64,000 nt of DNA from Tabrizicola flagellatus (GCF_008271465.1 NZ_VMDU01000002.1:496001-560000); one strand, 5' to 3'. Positions 35,551-45,228 are shown, counted from the stretch's first letter. Program-made: numbers and translations. Notes: a model not told the origin generated them from the sequence alone.

Positions 35551-36398
35551 ACCGCCGCCGCTTCCTTGCCCTGTCCGCCGCGGCGCTGGCCACCCCGGCC
35601 CGGGCGCAAACGACATGGCGGGGTCGCGCCTTCGGGGCCGACTGCGCCCTCACCCTCGCCGGCGACGTGCGACGGGCCGAGGCCGCGCTGGCAAGCCTCC
35701 CGGCGCTGATCGAGGCCATCGAGGCCGACTTCTCCCTCCACCGCCCCTCGGCCCTGACCAGCCTGAACGCGACGGGCCGTCTTGCCGACCCATCCCCCGC
35801 CTTCCGCGCGTTGACGGACCTCGCCGATGCCGTCCACCACCTGACGGACGGTGCCTTCGACCCCAGCGTCCAGCCCCTCTGGCAGGCCGCCGCCGAGGGT
35901 CGCCCGACCGCTGCCCCCATCGGCTGGCACCGCGTCCGCCGCGAAGGCGGCATTGTGCTCGAACCCGGCATGGCGCTGACCTTCAACGGCATCGCCCAGG
36001 GCTTCGGCGCCGATGCCGTCCGCGCCCATCTCGCCGCGCATGGCTTTGACCACGCGCTGATCGACATGGGCGAGATCGCGGCGCTCGGCGGCCCCTTCCG
36101 TCTCGGGCTAGGCGATCCGACCCATGGCCAGCTTGCCACCCGCACCCTGACCGGAACGGCGATCGCCACCTCCTCGCCCATGGCGACGCTGGCAGGCGGC
36201 CAGCCGCATATCCTGCACCCGCAGGGCCTGCCTCCGCTCTGGTCCACCGTCTCGGTCGAGGCGACCTCGGCAACCCTCGCCGACGCCCTGTCCACCGCGC
36301 TGGTCTTCCTGTCGGCAGACCGCATTGCGCGCCTCCGCCACCCCGGCCTGATCCGCGTCACGCTGATCGACCCGGACGGCAACCTGACCACGATCTGA
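35547..36398 (+). CDS. apbE: FAD:protein FMN transferase (ApbE/NosX family)
   Basis: 283-aa periplasmic flavin transferase that attaches FMN covalently to threonine in RnfG/NqrC/NosR domains. A Tat-like signal (NRRRFLALSAAALATPARAQ) begins the protein. The FAD-binding region shows FDPSVQPLWQAA and LTFNGIAQGFGADAV, and DMGEIAALGG and ATSSPMATL follow. The ATG overlaps the NosR-like stop (ATGA), so the partner whose Thr151 it flavinylates is almost certainly the upstream gene product. The pair matches the nosR-nosX arrangement. Confidence 0.92.
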   Translation: MNRRRFLALSAAALATPARAQTTWRGRAFGADCALTLAGDVRRAEAALASLPALIEAIEADFSLHRPSALTSLNATGRLADPSPAFRALTDLADAVHHLTDGAFDPSVQPLWQAAAEGRPTAAPIGWHRVRREGGIVLEPGMALTFNGIAQGFGADAVRAHLAAHGFDHALIDMGEIAALGGPFRLGLGDPTHGQLATRTLTGTAIATSSPMATLAGGQPHILHPQGLPPLWSTVSVEATSATLADALSTALVFLSADRIARLRHPGLIRVTLIDPDGNLTTI

Positions 36399-36401
36399 GC
36401 G

Positions 36402-36454
36402 CCGGGTGCCTCCCTCCCCCTCCGTGGGGGAGGGAGGGGGTGGGGGGCACCCGG
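36402..36454. repeat. GC-rich palindromic repeat, copy R1
   Basis: A 53-bp hairpin: arms CCGGGTGCC (36402-36410) and GGCACCCGG (36446-36454) enclose the core CTCCCTCCCCCT-CCGTGGGGGAGGGAGGGGG. The core is shared with three copies at 43.76, 44.79 and 45.27 kb. Here it lies three bases after the apbE stop and probably serves as its terminator. Confidence 0.8.
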
Positions 36455-36465
36455 GCCAAAGAAGA

Positions 36466-36493
36466 AGGCCCGGCGGATCGCTCCGCCGGGCCT
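36466..36493 (-). terminator. Intrinsic terminator of the coxGSLM operon
   Basis: A perfect 12-bp stem AGGCCCGGCGGA/TCCGCCGGGCCT with a four-base loop. On the minus strand it is followed by TCTTCTTTGG, a U-rich run, 20 bp after the coxM stop. Confidence 0.85.
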
Positions 36494-36512
36494 CTCGTTC
36501 AGTCCGGTCGGA

Positions 36513-37301
36513 TCAGCCCGCCGCTGTCACCGCGCGCCCGGTCAGCACCTTGACGAGGTTCGCCCGATAGGCGGCCGAGCCATGCAGGTCCGAGATCATC
36601 CCCGCCGGATCCACGCTCAGCCCGGACAGCGCCGAGGCCGAGAAGTCAGCCGAAAGGGCCCGTTCGGCCTCGGCCCAGCGGAAGACGCCGTCATTGCCCG
36701 CCCCGGTCACCGCGACGCGGACGCCGCTCGCGAACTTGGCCACGAAGACCCCGGTCAGGGCAAAGCGGCTGGCGGGCTGGTTGAACTTCACATAGGCCGC
36801 CTTCTGCGGGATCGGGAAGATCACGCTGGTCACGAACTCCCCGTCCTCCAGCGCCGTGGTGAACAGGCCCTGGAAATAGTCGTCCGCCGCGATCTTGCGC
36901 TTGTTGGTCACCACCGTCGCGCCCGAGGCCAGCACCGCCGAGGGATAGCAGGCCGCCGGGTCATTGTTGGCGATCGACCCGCCGATGGTGCCGCGCGACC
37001 GCACCGCCGGGTCGCCGATGCCCCCCGCCAGATCGGCCAGCGCCGGGTAATGCGCGCGGGCCTCCTTTGCCACGACCGCATGGGGCGTCGCCGCGCCGAC
37101 ATGCAGGCCCCCGTCGCCCATGCAGACGCCCTGCATCTCCTTGATGCCGGTCAGGCTGACCAGCACGGTCGGCTGCGCCAGACGCTGCTTCATCGTCGGG
37201 ATCAGCGTCTGCCCGCCCGACAGGGCCTGCGCCCCGTCAGCGGCCAGCGCCTTGGCCGCATCCGCGATGGTCGAGGGTTTTGCGAAATCGAAGTTGTGCA
37301 T
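36513..37301 (-). CDS. coxM: CODH-like molybdenum hydroxylase, FAD (medium) subunit
   Basis: 262-aa FAD-binding subunit of an aerobic CO dehydrogenase-like xanthine oxidase-family enzyme. It passes electrons from the 2Fe-2S subunit to an acceptor. FAD loops are AGGQTLIP-like (SGGQTLIPTMK, residues 28-38) and RGTIGGSIANNDPAACYP. Gene order S-L-M on the minus strand, with small gaps (9 and 10 bp), and CoxG upstream. The substrate depends on the large subunit and need not be CO. Confidence 0.9.
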   Translation of the reverse strand: MHNFDFAKPSTIADAAKALAADGAQALSGGQTLIPTMKQRLAQPTVLVSLTGIKEMQGVCMGDGGLHVGAATPHAVVAKEARAHYPALADLAGGIGDPAVRSRGTIGGSIANNDPAACYPSAVLASGATVVTNKRKIAADDYFQGLFTTALEDGEFVTSVIFPIPQKAAYVKFNQPASRFALTGVFVAKFASGVRVAVTGAGNDGVFRWAEAERALSADFSASALSGLSVDPAGMISDLHGSAAYRANLVKVLTGRAVTAAG

Positions 37302-37311
37302 GATGGCCCCC

Positions 37312-39690
37312 TTACCCGTTGATCGCCGACCAGACCCGCGACGGCGAGACCGGCATGTCGATATGCGTGACGTGGGTATGTCCCCCGCGATGCAGCGCGT
37401 CGATCACCGCGTTGACCACCGCCGGCGGCGAGCCGATGGCCCCCGCCTCGCCGCAGCCCTTCACCCCCAGGGGGTTGTGCGTGCAGGGCGTCTGGCAGGA
37501 GTAGTCCACGTTGTAGAACGGCACGTCCTCGGCCCGCGGCATCGGGTAGTCCATGTAGGACCCCGTCAGAAGCTGGCCGTTCTCGTCATAGGCCGTGAAC
37601 TCGCACAGGGCCTGGCCGATCCCCTGGCCCACGCCGCCATGCACCTGGCCCTCGACCACCATCGGGTTCATCACGTTGCCGAAGTCGTCGGCACAATGGA
37701 AGGCCACGACGTCCACCTTGCCGGTGTCCGGGTCCACCTCGACCTCGCAGATGTAGGCCCCGGCGGGATAGGTGAAGTTGGCCGGGTCGTAGAAGGCGGT
37801 TTCCTCCAGCCCCGGCTCCAGCGTCTCCAGCGGGTAGTTGTGCGGGACATAGGCCGAGAAGGCGATCTCGCCGAAGGTCTTGGCCTTGTCGGTACCGGCG
37901 ACCTGGAACTTGCCGTTCTCGAAGGTGATGTCGCCCTCGCTGGCCTCCAGCATGTGCGCGGCGATCTTCTTGCCCTTGGCGATGATCTTGTCCACCGCCT
38001 TGGCCATCGCCGTGCCGCAGACCGCCAAGGACCGCGAGCCGTAGGACCCCATTCCGAAGGGGATTTTCGAGGTGTCGCCATGCACGATCTCGACCGAGGA
38101 TTCCGGGATGCCCAGCTTCTCGGCCACGATCTGCGCGAAGACCGTCTCGTGCCCCTGGCCGTGGCTGTGCGCCCCGGTCATGACGCTGATGTTGCCGGTC
38201 GCGTTCACCCGAACCGTCGCCGCGTCGTAAAGGCCGACGCGAGACCCCAGCACGCCGACCAGATGGCTGGGAGCGATCCCGCAGGCCTCGATCCAGGTGG
38301 ACAGCCCCATGCCGCGCAGCTTGCCGCGCTTCTTCGACTCGGCCGCCCGCTTCTCGAAGCCGGCGACATCGGCGATCTGCATCGCCTTGTCCAGCGTCGC
38401 ATGATAGTTGCCGGTGTCATAGACCAGCCCCACGGGCGTCGTGTAGGGGAACTGGTCCGGCGTCAGCAGATTCTTCCGCCGCACCTCGAACGGGTCGAGG
38501 TTCAGCTCGCGGCACATCTTGTCGATCACCCGCTCGAGGCTGAAGGTCGCCTCGGGACGGCCCGCGCCGCGGTAGGCATCGACCGGCGCCGTGTTGGTGA
38601 AAACGGTTTTCACGTTCACATAGACATGCGGCACCTTGTAGGGCCCGGCCATCAGCGTGCCGTGCAGGAAGGTGGGCGTCGCGGTCGAGAAGTTCGAGAG
38701 ATAGGCCCCCACGTTCGCCAGCGTCTCGGTCCGGATCGCCAGGATCTGCCCGTCCTTGGTGCAGCCCAGCTCGATCTTCGTCACATGGTCGCGGCCATGC
38801 GCATCGGTCAGGAAGCTCTCCGACCGCTCCGCCGTCCAGCGCACCGGGCGCGCGAGCTTCTTCGCCGCCGCCAGCACCAGCGCCTCTTCGCCGTAGTGAT
38901 AGATCTTCGACCCGAAACCGCCGCCCACATCGGGCGCGACCACGGTCAGCTTGTTCTCCGGGATGCCCAGCACAAATGCCGCCACCAGCAGCCGCGTCAG
39001 GTGCGGGTTCTGGCTGGTCGTCGTCAGCTTGTAGTCGCCCGTCCCCGGGTTGTACTCGCCGATCGAGGCGCGCGGCTCCATCGCGTTCGGCACCAGACGG
39101 TTGTTGACCAGTTCCAGCGTCACCACATGCGGCGCGGCCTTCATCGCCGCATCGACCGCCGCGCGGTTGTCCTCGATCCAGCCCCAGTCGAAGCAGAGGT
39201 TGTCCGGGATCTCGTCATGCACGCGGTTCGACGGATCGGCCACCGCCGCCTTCATGTCGATGATCGCCGGAAGCTCCTCGATCACCGAATCCGCGGCCAG
39301 CTGTTCCGCCGCGTCCTTGGCCTGGGCGTAGGTCTCGGCCACCACGGCGGCATAGGCGTCGCCCACATGACGCACCTTGCCATGCGCCAGCACGGGGCGC
39401 TTCGGTTCGCGCATCGGCGTGCCGTCGCGGCTGTTGATCAGCCAGCCCGCCGGGTTGCCGCCCACGTCCTTGAAATCCTCGCCGGTGAAGACGGCCAGCA
39501 CACCCGGCATCGCCGCCGCCTTCGACGTGTCGATCGACTTGATCCGGCCATGTGCGACGGTCGAACGGACGAAGACCGCATAGGTCTGCCCGTGCAGCGC
39601 CAGGTCGTCGGTATAGACCCCGCGTCCCGTCAGGAAGCGGACATCCTCGCGGCGCTTCATGGACGCGCCAATCCCGGTATCCTTCGGCAT
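37312..39690 (-). CDS. coxL: CODH-like molybdenum hydroxylase, large subunit, form II
   Basis: 792-aa molybdopterin subunit with an N-terminal aldehyde oxidase a/b domain and the Mo-binding region ([10 protein letters not shown], then [14 protein letters not shown] with the conserved Glu). The active-site loop reads AYRGAGR at about residues 372-378. True CO-oxidising form I enzymes carry AYXCSFR with a catalytic Cys, so this is a form II (BMS-type) enzyme whose substrate is unknown and may be an aldehyde, N-heterocycle or aromatic. It lies beside the PQQ alcohol oxidation locus, so aldehyde oxidation is an attractive but unproven role. Confidence 0.92.
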   Translation of the reverse strand: MPKDTGIGASMKRREDVRFLTGRGVYTDDLALHGQTYAVFVRSTVAHGRIKSIDTSKAAAMPGVLAVFTGEDFKDVGGNPAGWLINSRDGTPMREPKRPVLAHGKVRHVGDAYAAVVAETYAQAKDAAEQLAADSVIEELPAIIDMKAAVADPSNRVHDEIPDNLCFDWGWIEDNRAAVDAAMKAAPHVVTLELVNNRLVPNAMEPRASIGEYNPGTGDYKLTTTSQNPHLTRLLVAAFVLGIPENKLTVVAPDVGGGFGSKIYHYGEEALVLAAAKKLARPVRWTAERSESFLTDAHGRDHVTKIELGCTKDGQILAIRTETLANVGAYLSNFSTATPTFLHGTLMAGPYKVPHVYVNVKTVFTNTAPVDAYRGAGRPEATFSLERVIDKMCRELNLDPFEVRRKNLLTPDQFPYTTPVGLVYDTGNYHATLDKAMQIADVAGFEKRAAESKKRGKLRGMGLSTWIEACGIAPSHLVGVLGSRVGLYDAATVRVNATGNISVMTGAHSHGQGHETVFAQIVAEKLGIPESSVEIVHGDTSKIPFGMGSYGSRSLAVCGTAMAKAVDKIIAKGKKIAAHMLEASEGDITFENGKFQVAGTDKAKTFGEIAFSAYVPHNYPLETLEPGLEETAFYDPANFTYPAGAYICEVEVDPDTGKVDVVAFHCADDFGNVMNPMVVEGQVHGGVGQGIGQALCEFTAYDENGQLLTGSYMDYPMPRAEDVPFYNVDYSCQTPCTHNPLGVKGCGEAGAIGSPPAVVNAVIDALHRGGHTHVTHIDMPVSPSRVWSAING

Positions 39691-39699
39691 CTTCCCCCC

Positions 39700-40185
<486 letters not shown>

Positions 40186-40224
40186 CTTAACTCCTCCCTG
40201 GGTCGTCCTAGGTATGCAGCCGGT

Positions 40225-40746
40225 TCAACCGAGCAGTCGTTTGAACCAACCCTTCTTCTTTTCCCCCGAATCGGCAACAGCTTCTTCGGTCACAACTTCG
40301 TCTTCCGGTTCCTCGACCGCCGCCTGGAACCGGGTGAAGAACTCGTCCGCCAGCTTCCTGGCGAAACTGTCGATGATCCGGCTGCCCAGCTGGGCGATCT
40401 TGCCGCCGACATTGGCCTCGGCCGCGTAGGTCAGCCGCGTGCCGCCCTCGAAAGGTTCGAAGCTCACATCCGCGCCGCCCTTGGCGAAGCCCGCGACGCC
40501 GCCCTTGCCCTCGCCGCTGATCTTCAGCGACCGGCCCTCGACGATGTCGGACAGTTGCACCAGCCCGGTGAAAGTCGCCGACACCGGGCCGACCTTCTGC
40601 TTGACCACCGCCTCGTAGCCCTCGGCCACGGACCCCGTCAGGCTCTCGCAGCCCGGGATGCATTCCTTCAGCACGTCGGGGTTCAGGATCGCATCCCAGA
40701 CGACCTTCGGGTCCGCCTTGATCTCGCGGGTGTCGGTCAGTTTCAT
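40225..40746 (-). CDS. coxG: CoxG-like membrane-anchoring SRPBCC protein
   Basis: 173-aa START/SRPBCC-fold protein of the CoxG family; some CoxG proteins recruit CO dehydrogenase to the membrane or carry quinone. The core begins MKLTDTREI and has KECIPGCESL and ISGEGKGGVAGFAKGGADV. A flexible acidic linker (about 145-158) precedes a short basic amphipathic tail KKKGWFKRLLG that could bind the membrane. It is the first gene of coxG-S-L-M. Confidence 0.9.
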   Translation of the reverse strand: MKLTDTREIKADPKVVWDAILNPDVLKECIPGCESLTGSVAEGYEAVVKQKVGPVSATFTGLVQLSDIVEGRSLKISGEGKGGVAGFAKGGADVSFEPFEGGTRLTYAAEANVGGKIAQLGSRIIDSFARKLADEFFTRFQAAVEEPEDEVVTEEAVADSGEKKKGWFKRLLG

Positions 40747-40816
40747 GATTGGTCCCTCTGTTGGGCACAGCCTAAGCGCCGCGCGGGCAAGCGGCTATGC
40801 TGCCTAAGTCGTAGGT

Positions 40817-41725
40817 TCATCGGTCGGGCGGGGTGAAGTCGAGTCCGTATTGCGCGAAGATCGCCGCGATCCGCCCGTCGGCCAGCGCGGCGGCCACCGC
40901 CTCGTCCACCGCATAGCCGAGGTCGCGGTGGCTCTGGTGCAGCGCGACCCCCAGCGTCCAGCGCGACAGCTGGAACCCCGGAAGCAGCGGCGCATGGACC
41001 GCGACGCCCTCGCCCGCCCCGGCCTCCAGCTGCGACAGGGGGCCCATCACCGCCCAGACCTCGCCCCCGGCCAGCCCCTCCATCGCGTCCGCCACGGTCT
41101 TGTAGCGGGTGATCCTGGCCGAAGCGCCGAAGGTCGAGGTCAGGTAGAAATCGGAAATGGAGTCGTTCTCGACCCCCACCGGGTCATAGACGAAGAAGGA
41201 CGGCACCGGCCCGCCCGGGTGCCGGCCATCCGCGTTCGGCTCCTGCACCGCGTCGGGATAGTCGTCGATCCGGTAGGCGATGCCGACCTTCTCTCCGGCG
41301 TATTGCCCGGTGAAGACCACCTGTTCCACCCGGCAGGTGAAGTCGCTGTTGTAGGGCACCCGCATCATCAGGTTGGATACGCGCCCCCCAACCGCCGCGC
41401 CCTTCCAGACATAGTTCAGGAGGTCCGCCTCCAGCGTCTCGCCCGATTGCACGAAACGGAACCGAGGCTCCACCCCAAGGCTTTCGGCGATGATCCGCCC
41501 GACCTCGACGTCCACGCCCCTCGCCGTGGCACCGTCCTGCCAGCTGTAGGGGGGATAGTCCTCGTAAACCGCGATCTCGATCCAGCCTCGGTCGATGATC
41601 TCGTCCAGGGTCTGGCCCACGAACTCGCGCGGGGTGTTCTGCGGGCGCGCGCCGGGCTTGTGATCCTCGCAGCGGGCATTGGCCACACCCGCCGCCAGCA
41701 CCAGGGCAAGAACCGCCCGCCACAT
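40817..41725 (-). CDS. Periplasmic quinoprotein-associated binding protein, XoxJ/MxaJ-like
   Basis: 302-aa exported solute-binding-fold protein. Signal peptide about 1-18 (VLALVLAAGVANARC); then RPQNTPREFVGQTLDEIIDRGWIEIAVYEDYPPYSW, typical of proteins encoded with PQQ methanol/ethanol dehydrogenases. XoxJ/MxaJ is thought to bind or activate the partially folded dehydrogenase in the periplasm. It begins one base after the pedF stop, so the two are co-transcribed. It could alternatively be a true transport-binding protein. Confidence 0.85.
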   Translation of the reverse strand: MWRAVLALVLAAGVANARCEDHKPGARPQNTPREFVGQTLDEIIDRGWIEIAVYEDYPPYSWQDGATARGVDVEVGRIIAESLGVEPRFRFVQSGETLEADLLNYVWKGAAVGGRVSNLMMRVPYNSDFTCRVEQVVFTGQYAGEKVGIAYRIDDYPDAVQEPNADGRHPGGPVPSFFVYDPVGVENDSISDFYLTSTFGASARITRYKTVADAMEGLAGGEVWAVMGPLSQLEAGAGEGVAVHAPLLPGFQLSRWTLGVALHQSHRDLGYAVDEAVAAALADGRIAAIFAQYGLDFTPPDR

Positions 41726-41726
41726 C

Positions 41727-42398
41727 TCAGTGCGCCGCCGACAGCCCGATCGTCAGCATCTCGGCCGCGTGCTTCTTGGCCGCGGGCGAGCCGTCCAGCG
41801 CCAGCGCCGCCCGCAGCGCCGCCGAATCCGCCTTCGGCGCGCCCGAGGCGGTGACGATCCCCGCCGCGATCTCCATCAGCTCCGCCTTCAGCGCGGCCTC
41901 GTCTCCGTCGCCCGCCATCAGCTGGTCCCGGATCGCACCCAGCCGGTCCTTGTGCGCCTCAAGCGCGCCGTCCTCGGGCCGGGTCTCGATATAGGTCCGG
42001 ATCGCCCAGGCCGCCTTCTGGCCGAGGATCTCGCCGAAGGCCGGCATCTTCGTGGTGCCGTCCTGGGTGTAGCCGTGCCGGAAGCGTTCGGCGAACCATT
42101 CGTCGCCGTATTCCGCCGCCTCGAGGAAGCGCAGGTCCGGCGCCAGCCCGCCCGAGACCACGCCCAGCCCGTGACAGCGCGCGCAGTTCTGGTTGTAGCC
42201 GGAATCCCCGATCAGCACCGCCTGCCACCAGACCTCTTCCCCGACCTTGTCGGCGCGGTAGGGGTTCTCGATCAGCCATTCCTCACCCACGTCCGGCAGG
42301 GCATCCGTGTTCACCGGCTGCGGGGCGACATCGCCATGGGCAAAGGCCAGGCTCGCCGTCACGCACAGGGCAAGGCCCGCGATCGGAGCACGTTTCAT
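41727..42398 (-). CDS. pedF: Cytochrome c-550 PedF-like
   Basis: 223-aa periplasmic c-type cytochrome. Signal peptide about 1-20; the haem motif CARCH is at residues 72-76 within GYNQNCARCHGLGVVSGG, preceded by HGDVAPQPVNTDALPDVGEEW, as in the cytochromes that accept electrons from PQQ alcohol dehydrogenases (PedF group). A Met ligand lies in TKMPAF. A long Ala/Glu-rich helical tail follows the haem domain. The ATG at 42398 gives the signal peptide. It shares a 161-bp divergent promoter region with the ABC operon. Confidence 0.88.
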   Translation of the reverse strand: MKRAPIAGLALCVTASLAFAHGDVAPQPVNTDALPDVGEEWLIENPYRADKVGEEVWWQAVLIGDSGYNQNCARCHGLGVVSGGLAPDLRFLEAAEYGDEWFAERFRHGYTQDGTTKMPAFGEILGQKAAWAIRTYIETRPEDGALEAHKDRLGAIRDQLMAGDGDEAALKAELMEIAAGIVTASGAPKADSAALRAALALDGSPAAKKHAAEMLTIGLSAAH

Positions 42399-42499
42399 CG
42401 GTGGGTCCTCCCTCAATATCTCGGGCCAAGGGGTAACCCCTGCCTCTCCGCCCCGCCATTCGACCAAGGTGCAAGCCGACCCGCCCGCCCCTGCGACGA

Positions 42500-42507
42500 T
42501 GGTCGTA
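42500..42507 (+). promoter_or_regulatory. TGGTCGTA site between pedF and the ABC operon
   Basis: The octamer lies 52 bp before the binding-protein ATG and about 100 bp before pedF. Extended form: ATGGTCGTATTGGCC (42499-42513). The same octamer is found upstream of the PQQ alcohol dehydrogenase, the cytochrome c gene and the SGNH-like gene, suggesting a shared regulator. Confidence 0.6.
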
Positions 42508-42559
42508 TTGGCCTCGGCCCCCCTCTGCCGCAGGCTCCCGGGACTGGAGGGAGGGCTCC

Positions 42560-43729
42560 ATGTTCCGCCTGTTCGTCACCATCGCCAGCCTGGCGGTCAC
42601 CGCCCCCGCGCGCGCAGACCTTCCGGTGGCGATCACCTATCTGCGGCTCGAGGTGGACCGCCCGCCTGTCCTGTCGAACCTCGACCCGGTGCCCGAGGAC
42701 CTGGGCATCGCCGGCGCCGAAATCGCGCTGGCCGACACCCGGACCACCGGCAGCTTCCTCGGCCACGATTACAGCCTCACGGTCGTCTCACTCCCCCCGG
42801 ACGGGGACTTCGCCGCCGCCGCCCGCGCGGCGCTGCAGACCTCGCGCCTGATCCTCCTTGATGCCGATCCCGCCGCGATCCTCTCGGTCGCCGACCTGCC
42901 CGAGGCCGCCTCGGCGCTTCTCTTCAACGTCTCGTCCGGCGCCGAAAGCCTCCGCTCCGCCGACTGCCGGGCGAACCTCCTCCACACCATACCCGAGGAC
43001 GCCGCCCGCACCGACGCGCTGATGCAGGTCCTGCAGCGCAAGCAGTGGCAGACGACCGTCCTCGTCACCGGCCCCAAACCCGCCGACCGCGCCTTTGCCG
43101 AGGCGCTGCGCCGCTCTGCCGCCAAGTTCGGCATCGCCATCGCGGCCGAGAAGGAATGGACCTTCGACACCGACCTGCGCGACAGCACCATGGACGAGGT
43201 GCCGCGCTTCACCCAGGACTTCCCCGACCATGACGTGATCCTGGTGGCGGACGAAACCGACGACTTCGGCCGCTACATCGAACACAACGGCTGGCTGCCC
43301 CGCCCGGTGGCGGGATCGGACGGGCTGGTCCCCACCGCCTGGTCCCATGTCATCGAAAGCTGGGGGGCGGTCCAGTTGCAGAACCGCTTCGAGGCCCATG
43401 CCCGCCGCAACATGCGCGGCCCCGACTACGCCGCCTGGGCCGCCATCCGCGCCATTGGCGAGGCGGTGACGCGCACCAGCTCGAACGACCCCGCCACGCT
43501 GCGCGCCTGGCTCCTCGCCCCCGATTTCCAGATGGACGGCTTCAAGGGCCGCGGCCTGTCGTTCCGCGCCTGGAACGGCCAGCTTCGCCAGCCGATCGCC
43601 GTGGTCAACGCCCGCGCCCTTGTGACCCTCGCCCCGGTCGAGGGCTTCCTGCACCAGCGCAACGAGATGGACACGCTGGGCCTCGACCAACCCGAATCCG
43701 CCTGCACCGCCTTCACGGAGAGCCCATGA
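42560..43729 (+). CDS. Periplasmic binding protein of PQQ-linked ABC transporter
   Basis: 389-aa exported protein with a type I solute-binding fold (branched-chain amino acid receptor-like), of the kind encoded with PQQ-dependent catabolism genes. Signal peptide about 1-19 (FVTIASLAVTAPARA). Core segments are VAITYLRLEVDRP, CRANLLHTIPEDAARTDALMQ, TTVLVTGPKPADRAFAEALRR and DVILVADETDDFGRYIEHNGW. Acidic residues are frequent in the likely cleft. It is first in a five-gene operon and overlaps the beta-propeller gene by four bases. Ligand unknown; lanthanide-chelate or PQQ are candidates from context. Confidence 0.85.
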   Translation: MFRLFVTIASLAVTAPARADLPVAITYLRLEVDRPPVLSNLDPVPEDLGIAGAEIALADTRTTGSFLGHDYSLTVVSLPPDGDFAAAARAALQTSRLILLDADPAAILSVADLPEAASALLFNVSSGAESLRSADCRANLLHTIPEDAARTDALMQVLQRKQWQTTVLVTGPKPADRAFAEALRRSAAKFGIAIAAEKEWTFDTDLRDSTMDEVPRFTQDFPDHDVILVADETDDFGRYIEHNGWLPRPVAGSDGLVPTAWSHVIESWGAVQLQNRFEAHARRNMRGPDYAAWAAIRAIGEAVTRTSSNDPATLRAWLLAPDFQMDGFKGRGLSFRAWNGQLRQPIAVVNARALVTLAPVEGFLHQRNEMDTLGLDQPESACTAFTESP

Positions 43730-44751
43730 CCCGCACACCGCCTCGGCGCACCGCGCCTCCCCTCCCCCGCGTGGGGAGGGGATGGGGGAGGGGGGCCGCC
43801 CCCCTTGCCGCGACGCTCGCCCTCGTCCTTGCGACACCGGCACGCACGGATGAAATCTGGGTGACGAACGAGAAGGACGACACGATCAGCGTGATCGACA
43901 CCGCGACCCTGGAAGTCACCCGCACCATCCCCACCGGCGAACGCCCGCGCGGCATCACCTTTTCCAAGGACTTCTCCCGCGTCTACATCTGCGCCTCCGA
44001 CAGCGACACCGTGCAGGTGATGGACCCGGCCACCGGCGAGATCCTGCACGACCTGCCCTCGGGCGAAGACCCCGAGCAATTCGTCCTCCACCCCGACGAC
44101 CGCCACCTCTGGATCGCCAACGAGGACGACGCCGTGACCACCGTGGTCGATGTGGAAAGCCGCAAGGTCGTGGCCCAGATCAACGTCGGGATCGAGCCCG
44201 AGGGCATGGGCGTCTCGCGCGACGGCTCCATCGTGGTGACGACCTCGGAAACCACGAACATGGCGCACTGGATCGACACGGCGACGCACCAGATCATCGC
44301 CAACACCCTGGTGGACAGCCGCCCCCGCCACGCAGAATTCACCGAGACCGAGCTTTGGGTCTCCTCGGAAATCGGCGGCACCGTCACCGTGTTCGACATC
44401 GCCACCAAGGCCGAGAAGGCCAAGATCCGCTTCGCGCTGCCGGGCGTGAACCAGGACCTGATCCAGCCCGTCGGCTTCGAGTTCACCCCCGATCTCACCA
44501 CCGCCTTCGTCGCGCTCGGCCCCTCGAACCACGTCGCCGTGGTGAACATGCAGACCTATGAGGTCGAGACCTACATCCTCGTCGGCCGCCGCGTCTGGCA
44601 TCTGGCCTTCAACCGCGACCACTCGCAGCTGTTCACCACCAACGGTGTCTCGGGCGATGTCACCGTGATCGACGTGGCCTCGCGCACCGCGCTCAAGTCC
44701 ATCAAGGTCGGCCGCTTCCCCTGGGGCGCCGCCTTCCGCCCCACGGAGTAA
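43726..44751 (+). CDS. Exported YVTN beta-propeller protein, PQQ-associated
   Basis: 341-aa periplasmic beta-propeller made of about seven repeats of the type IWVTNEKDDTISVIDTATLEV, as in the PQQ-dependent catabolism beta-propeller family. The start is fixed by the ATGA overlap with the previous gene. Its signal peptide has an unusual n-region, RTAPPLPRVGRGWGRG, encoded by palindromic repeat R2, before the hydrophobic AATLALVLATPARTD. Function unknown; it may carry a metal or cofactor, or help mature the dehydrogenase. Confidence 0.85.
   Translation: MTRTPPRRTAPPLPRVGRGWGRGAAPLAATLALVLATPARTDEIWVTNEKDDTISVIDTATLEVTRTIPTGERPRGITFSKDFSRVYICASDSDTVQVMDPATGEILHDLPSGEDPEQFVLHPDDRHLWIANEDDAVTTVVDVESRKVVAQINVGIEPEGMGVSRDGSIVVTTSETTNMAHWIDTATHQIIANTLVDSRPRHAEFTETELWVSSEIGGTVTVFDIATKAEKAKIRFALPGVNQDLIQPVGFEFTPDLTTAFVALGPSNHVAVVNMQTYEVETYILVGRRVWHLAFNRDHSQLFTTNGVSGDVTVIDVASRTALKSIKVGRFPWGAAFRPTE
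43755..43798 (+). repeat. GC-rich palindromic repeat, copy R2, inside a coding region
   Basis: Core CGCCTCCCCTC-CCCCGCGTGGGGAGGGGATGG followed by GGGAGGGGGGCC. It lies about 30 bp after a start codon fixed by a stop/start overlap, so it is translated (PPLPRVGRGWGRG) between the basic start and hydrophobic core of the signal peptide. Confidence 0.85.
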
Positions 44752-44754
44752 CCG

Positions 44755-45228
44755 ATGATCCATCGCACCCGCATTCGCCCAACTACGCCTCCCCTCACCC
44801 CCGTGGGGAGGGGATTGGGGTGGGGGGCCGCAACGCTCGCCCTTCTCGCCATCCCAGCCGCAGCCCAGGACGCCCCCGCGGGCCTCTTCGCCGCCTCCAA
44901 CAAGCAGGACCTGCCCGAGATCGTCCTTTCGGCAGGCGAACCCCTCGGCGACCCCTGGGTCCTGAAATCCGGCACCTATTACGAGGTCGAGATCACCTCC
45001 GACGGGTCCCAGGAACTCGCCCTGTCCGGACCGGCCTTCTTTCGCGCGATCTGGATCGACGAGATCGTGATCGAGGGGATCGAGATCCGCCCTCTCGGCC
45101 TCGACAGCGTCGAATTCGACGAGGCCGGCACCCTGGAATTGGGCTTCATCGCCATCAGGCCCGGCAGCTACACCCTGCGCACCCCGCAGGGCGGCGAGAT
45201 CCAGACCTTGCAGATCACCATCGAATGA
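44755..45228 (+). CDS. Small acidic exported protein, cupredoxin-like without copper ligands
   Basis: 157-aa secreted protein. The n-region of its signal peptide (TTPPLTPVGRGLGWG) is encoded by repeat R3, followed by AATLALLAIPAAAQ. The mature domain of about 118 residues looks like an all-beta cupredoxin-type fold (LSGPAFFRAIWIDEIVIEG, then GSYTLRTPQGGE), but has no Cys, His or Met, so it cannot bind copper like a cupredoxin. It is rich in Asp/Glu. It sits between the propeller and ABC ATPase genes. A hard-metal carrier role is a hypothesis. Confidence 0.7.
   Translation: MIHRTRIRPTTPPLTPVGRGLGWGAATLALLAIPAAAQDAPAGLFAASNKQDLPEIVLSAGEPLGDPWVLKSGTYYEVEITSDGSQELALSGPAFFRAIWIDEIVIEGIEIRPLGLDSVEFDEAGTLELGFIAIRPGSYTLRTPQGGEIQTLQITIE
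44786..44830 (+). repeat. GC-rich palindromic repeat, copy R3, inside a coding region
   Basis: Core CGCCTCCCCTC-ACCCCCGTGGGGAGGGGATT followed by GGGGTGGGGGGCC, about 88 percent like R2 by eye. It encodes PPLTPVGRGLGWG in the n-region of the signal peptide of the small acidic protein. Confidence 0.85.

Noticed and set aside
32725-35616. 963-codon minus-strand frame opposite carbonic anhydrase and the NosR-like gene
   Set aside because: Shadow of two clearly conserved sense genes, with no recognisable motif.
37312-39690. Calling the molybdenum hydroxylase a true CO dehydrogenase
   Set aside because: The active-site loop is AYRGAGR (form II); the catalytic Cys of form I enzymes is absent.
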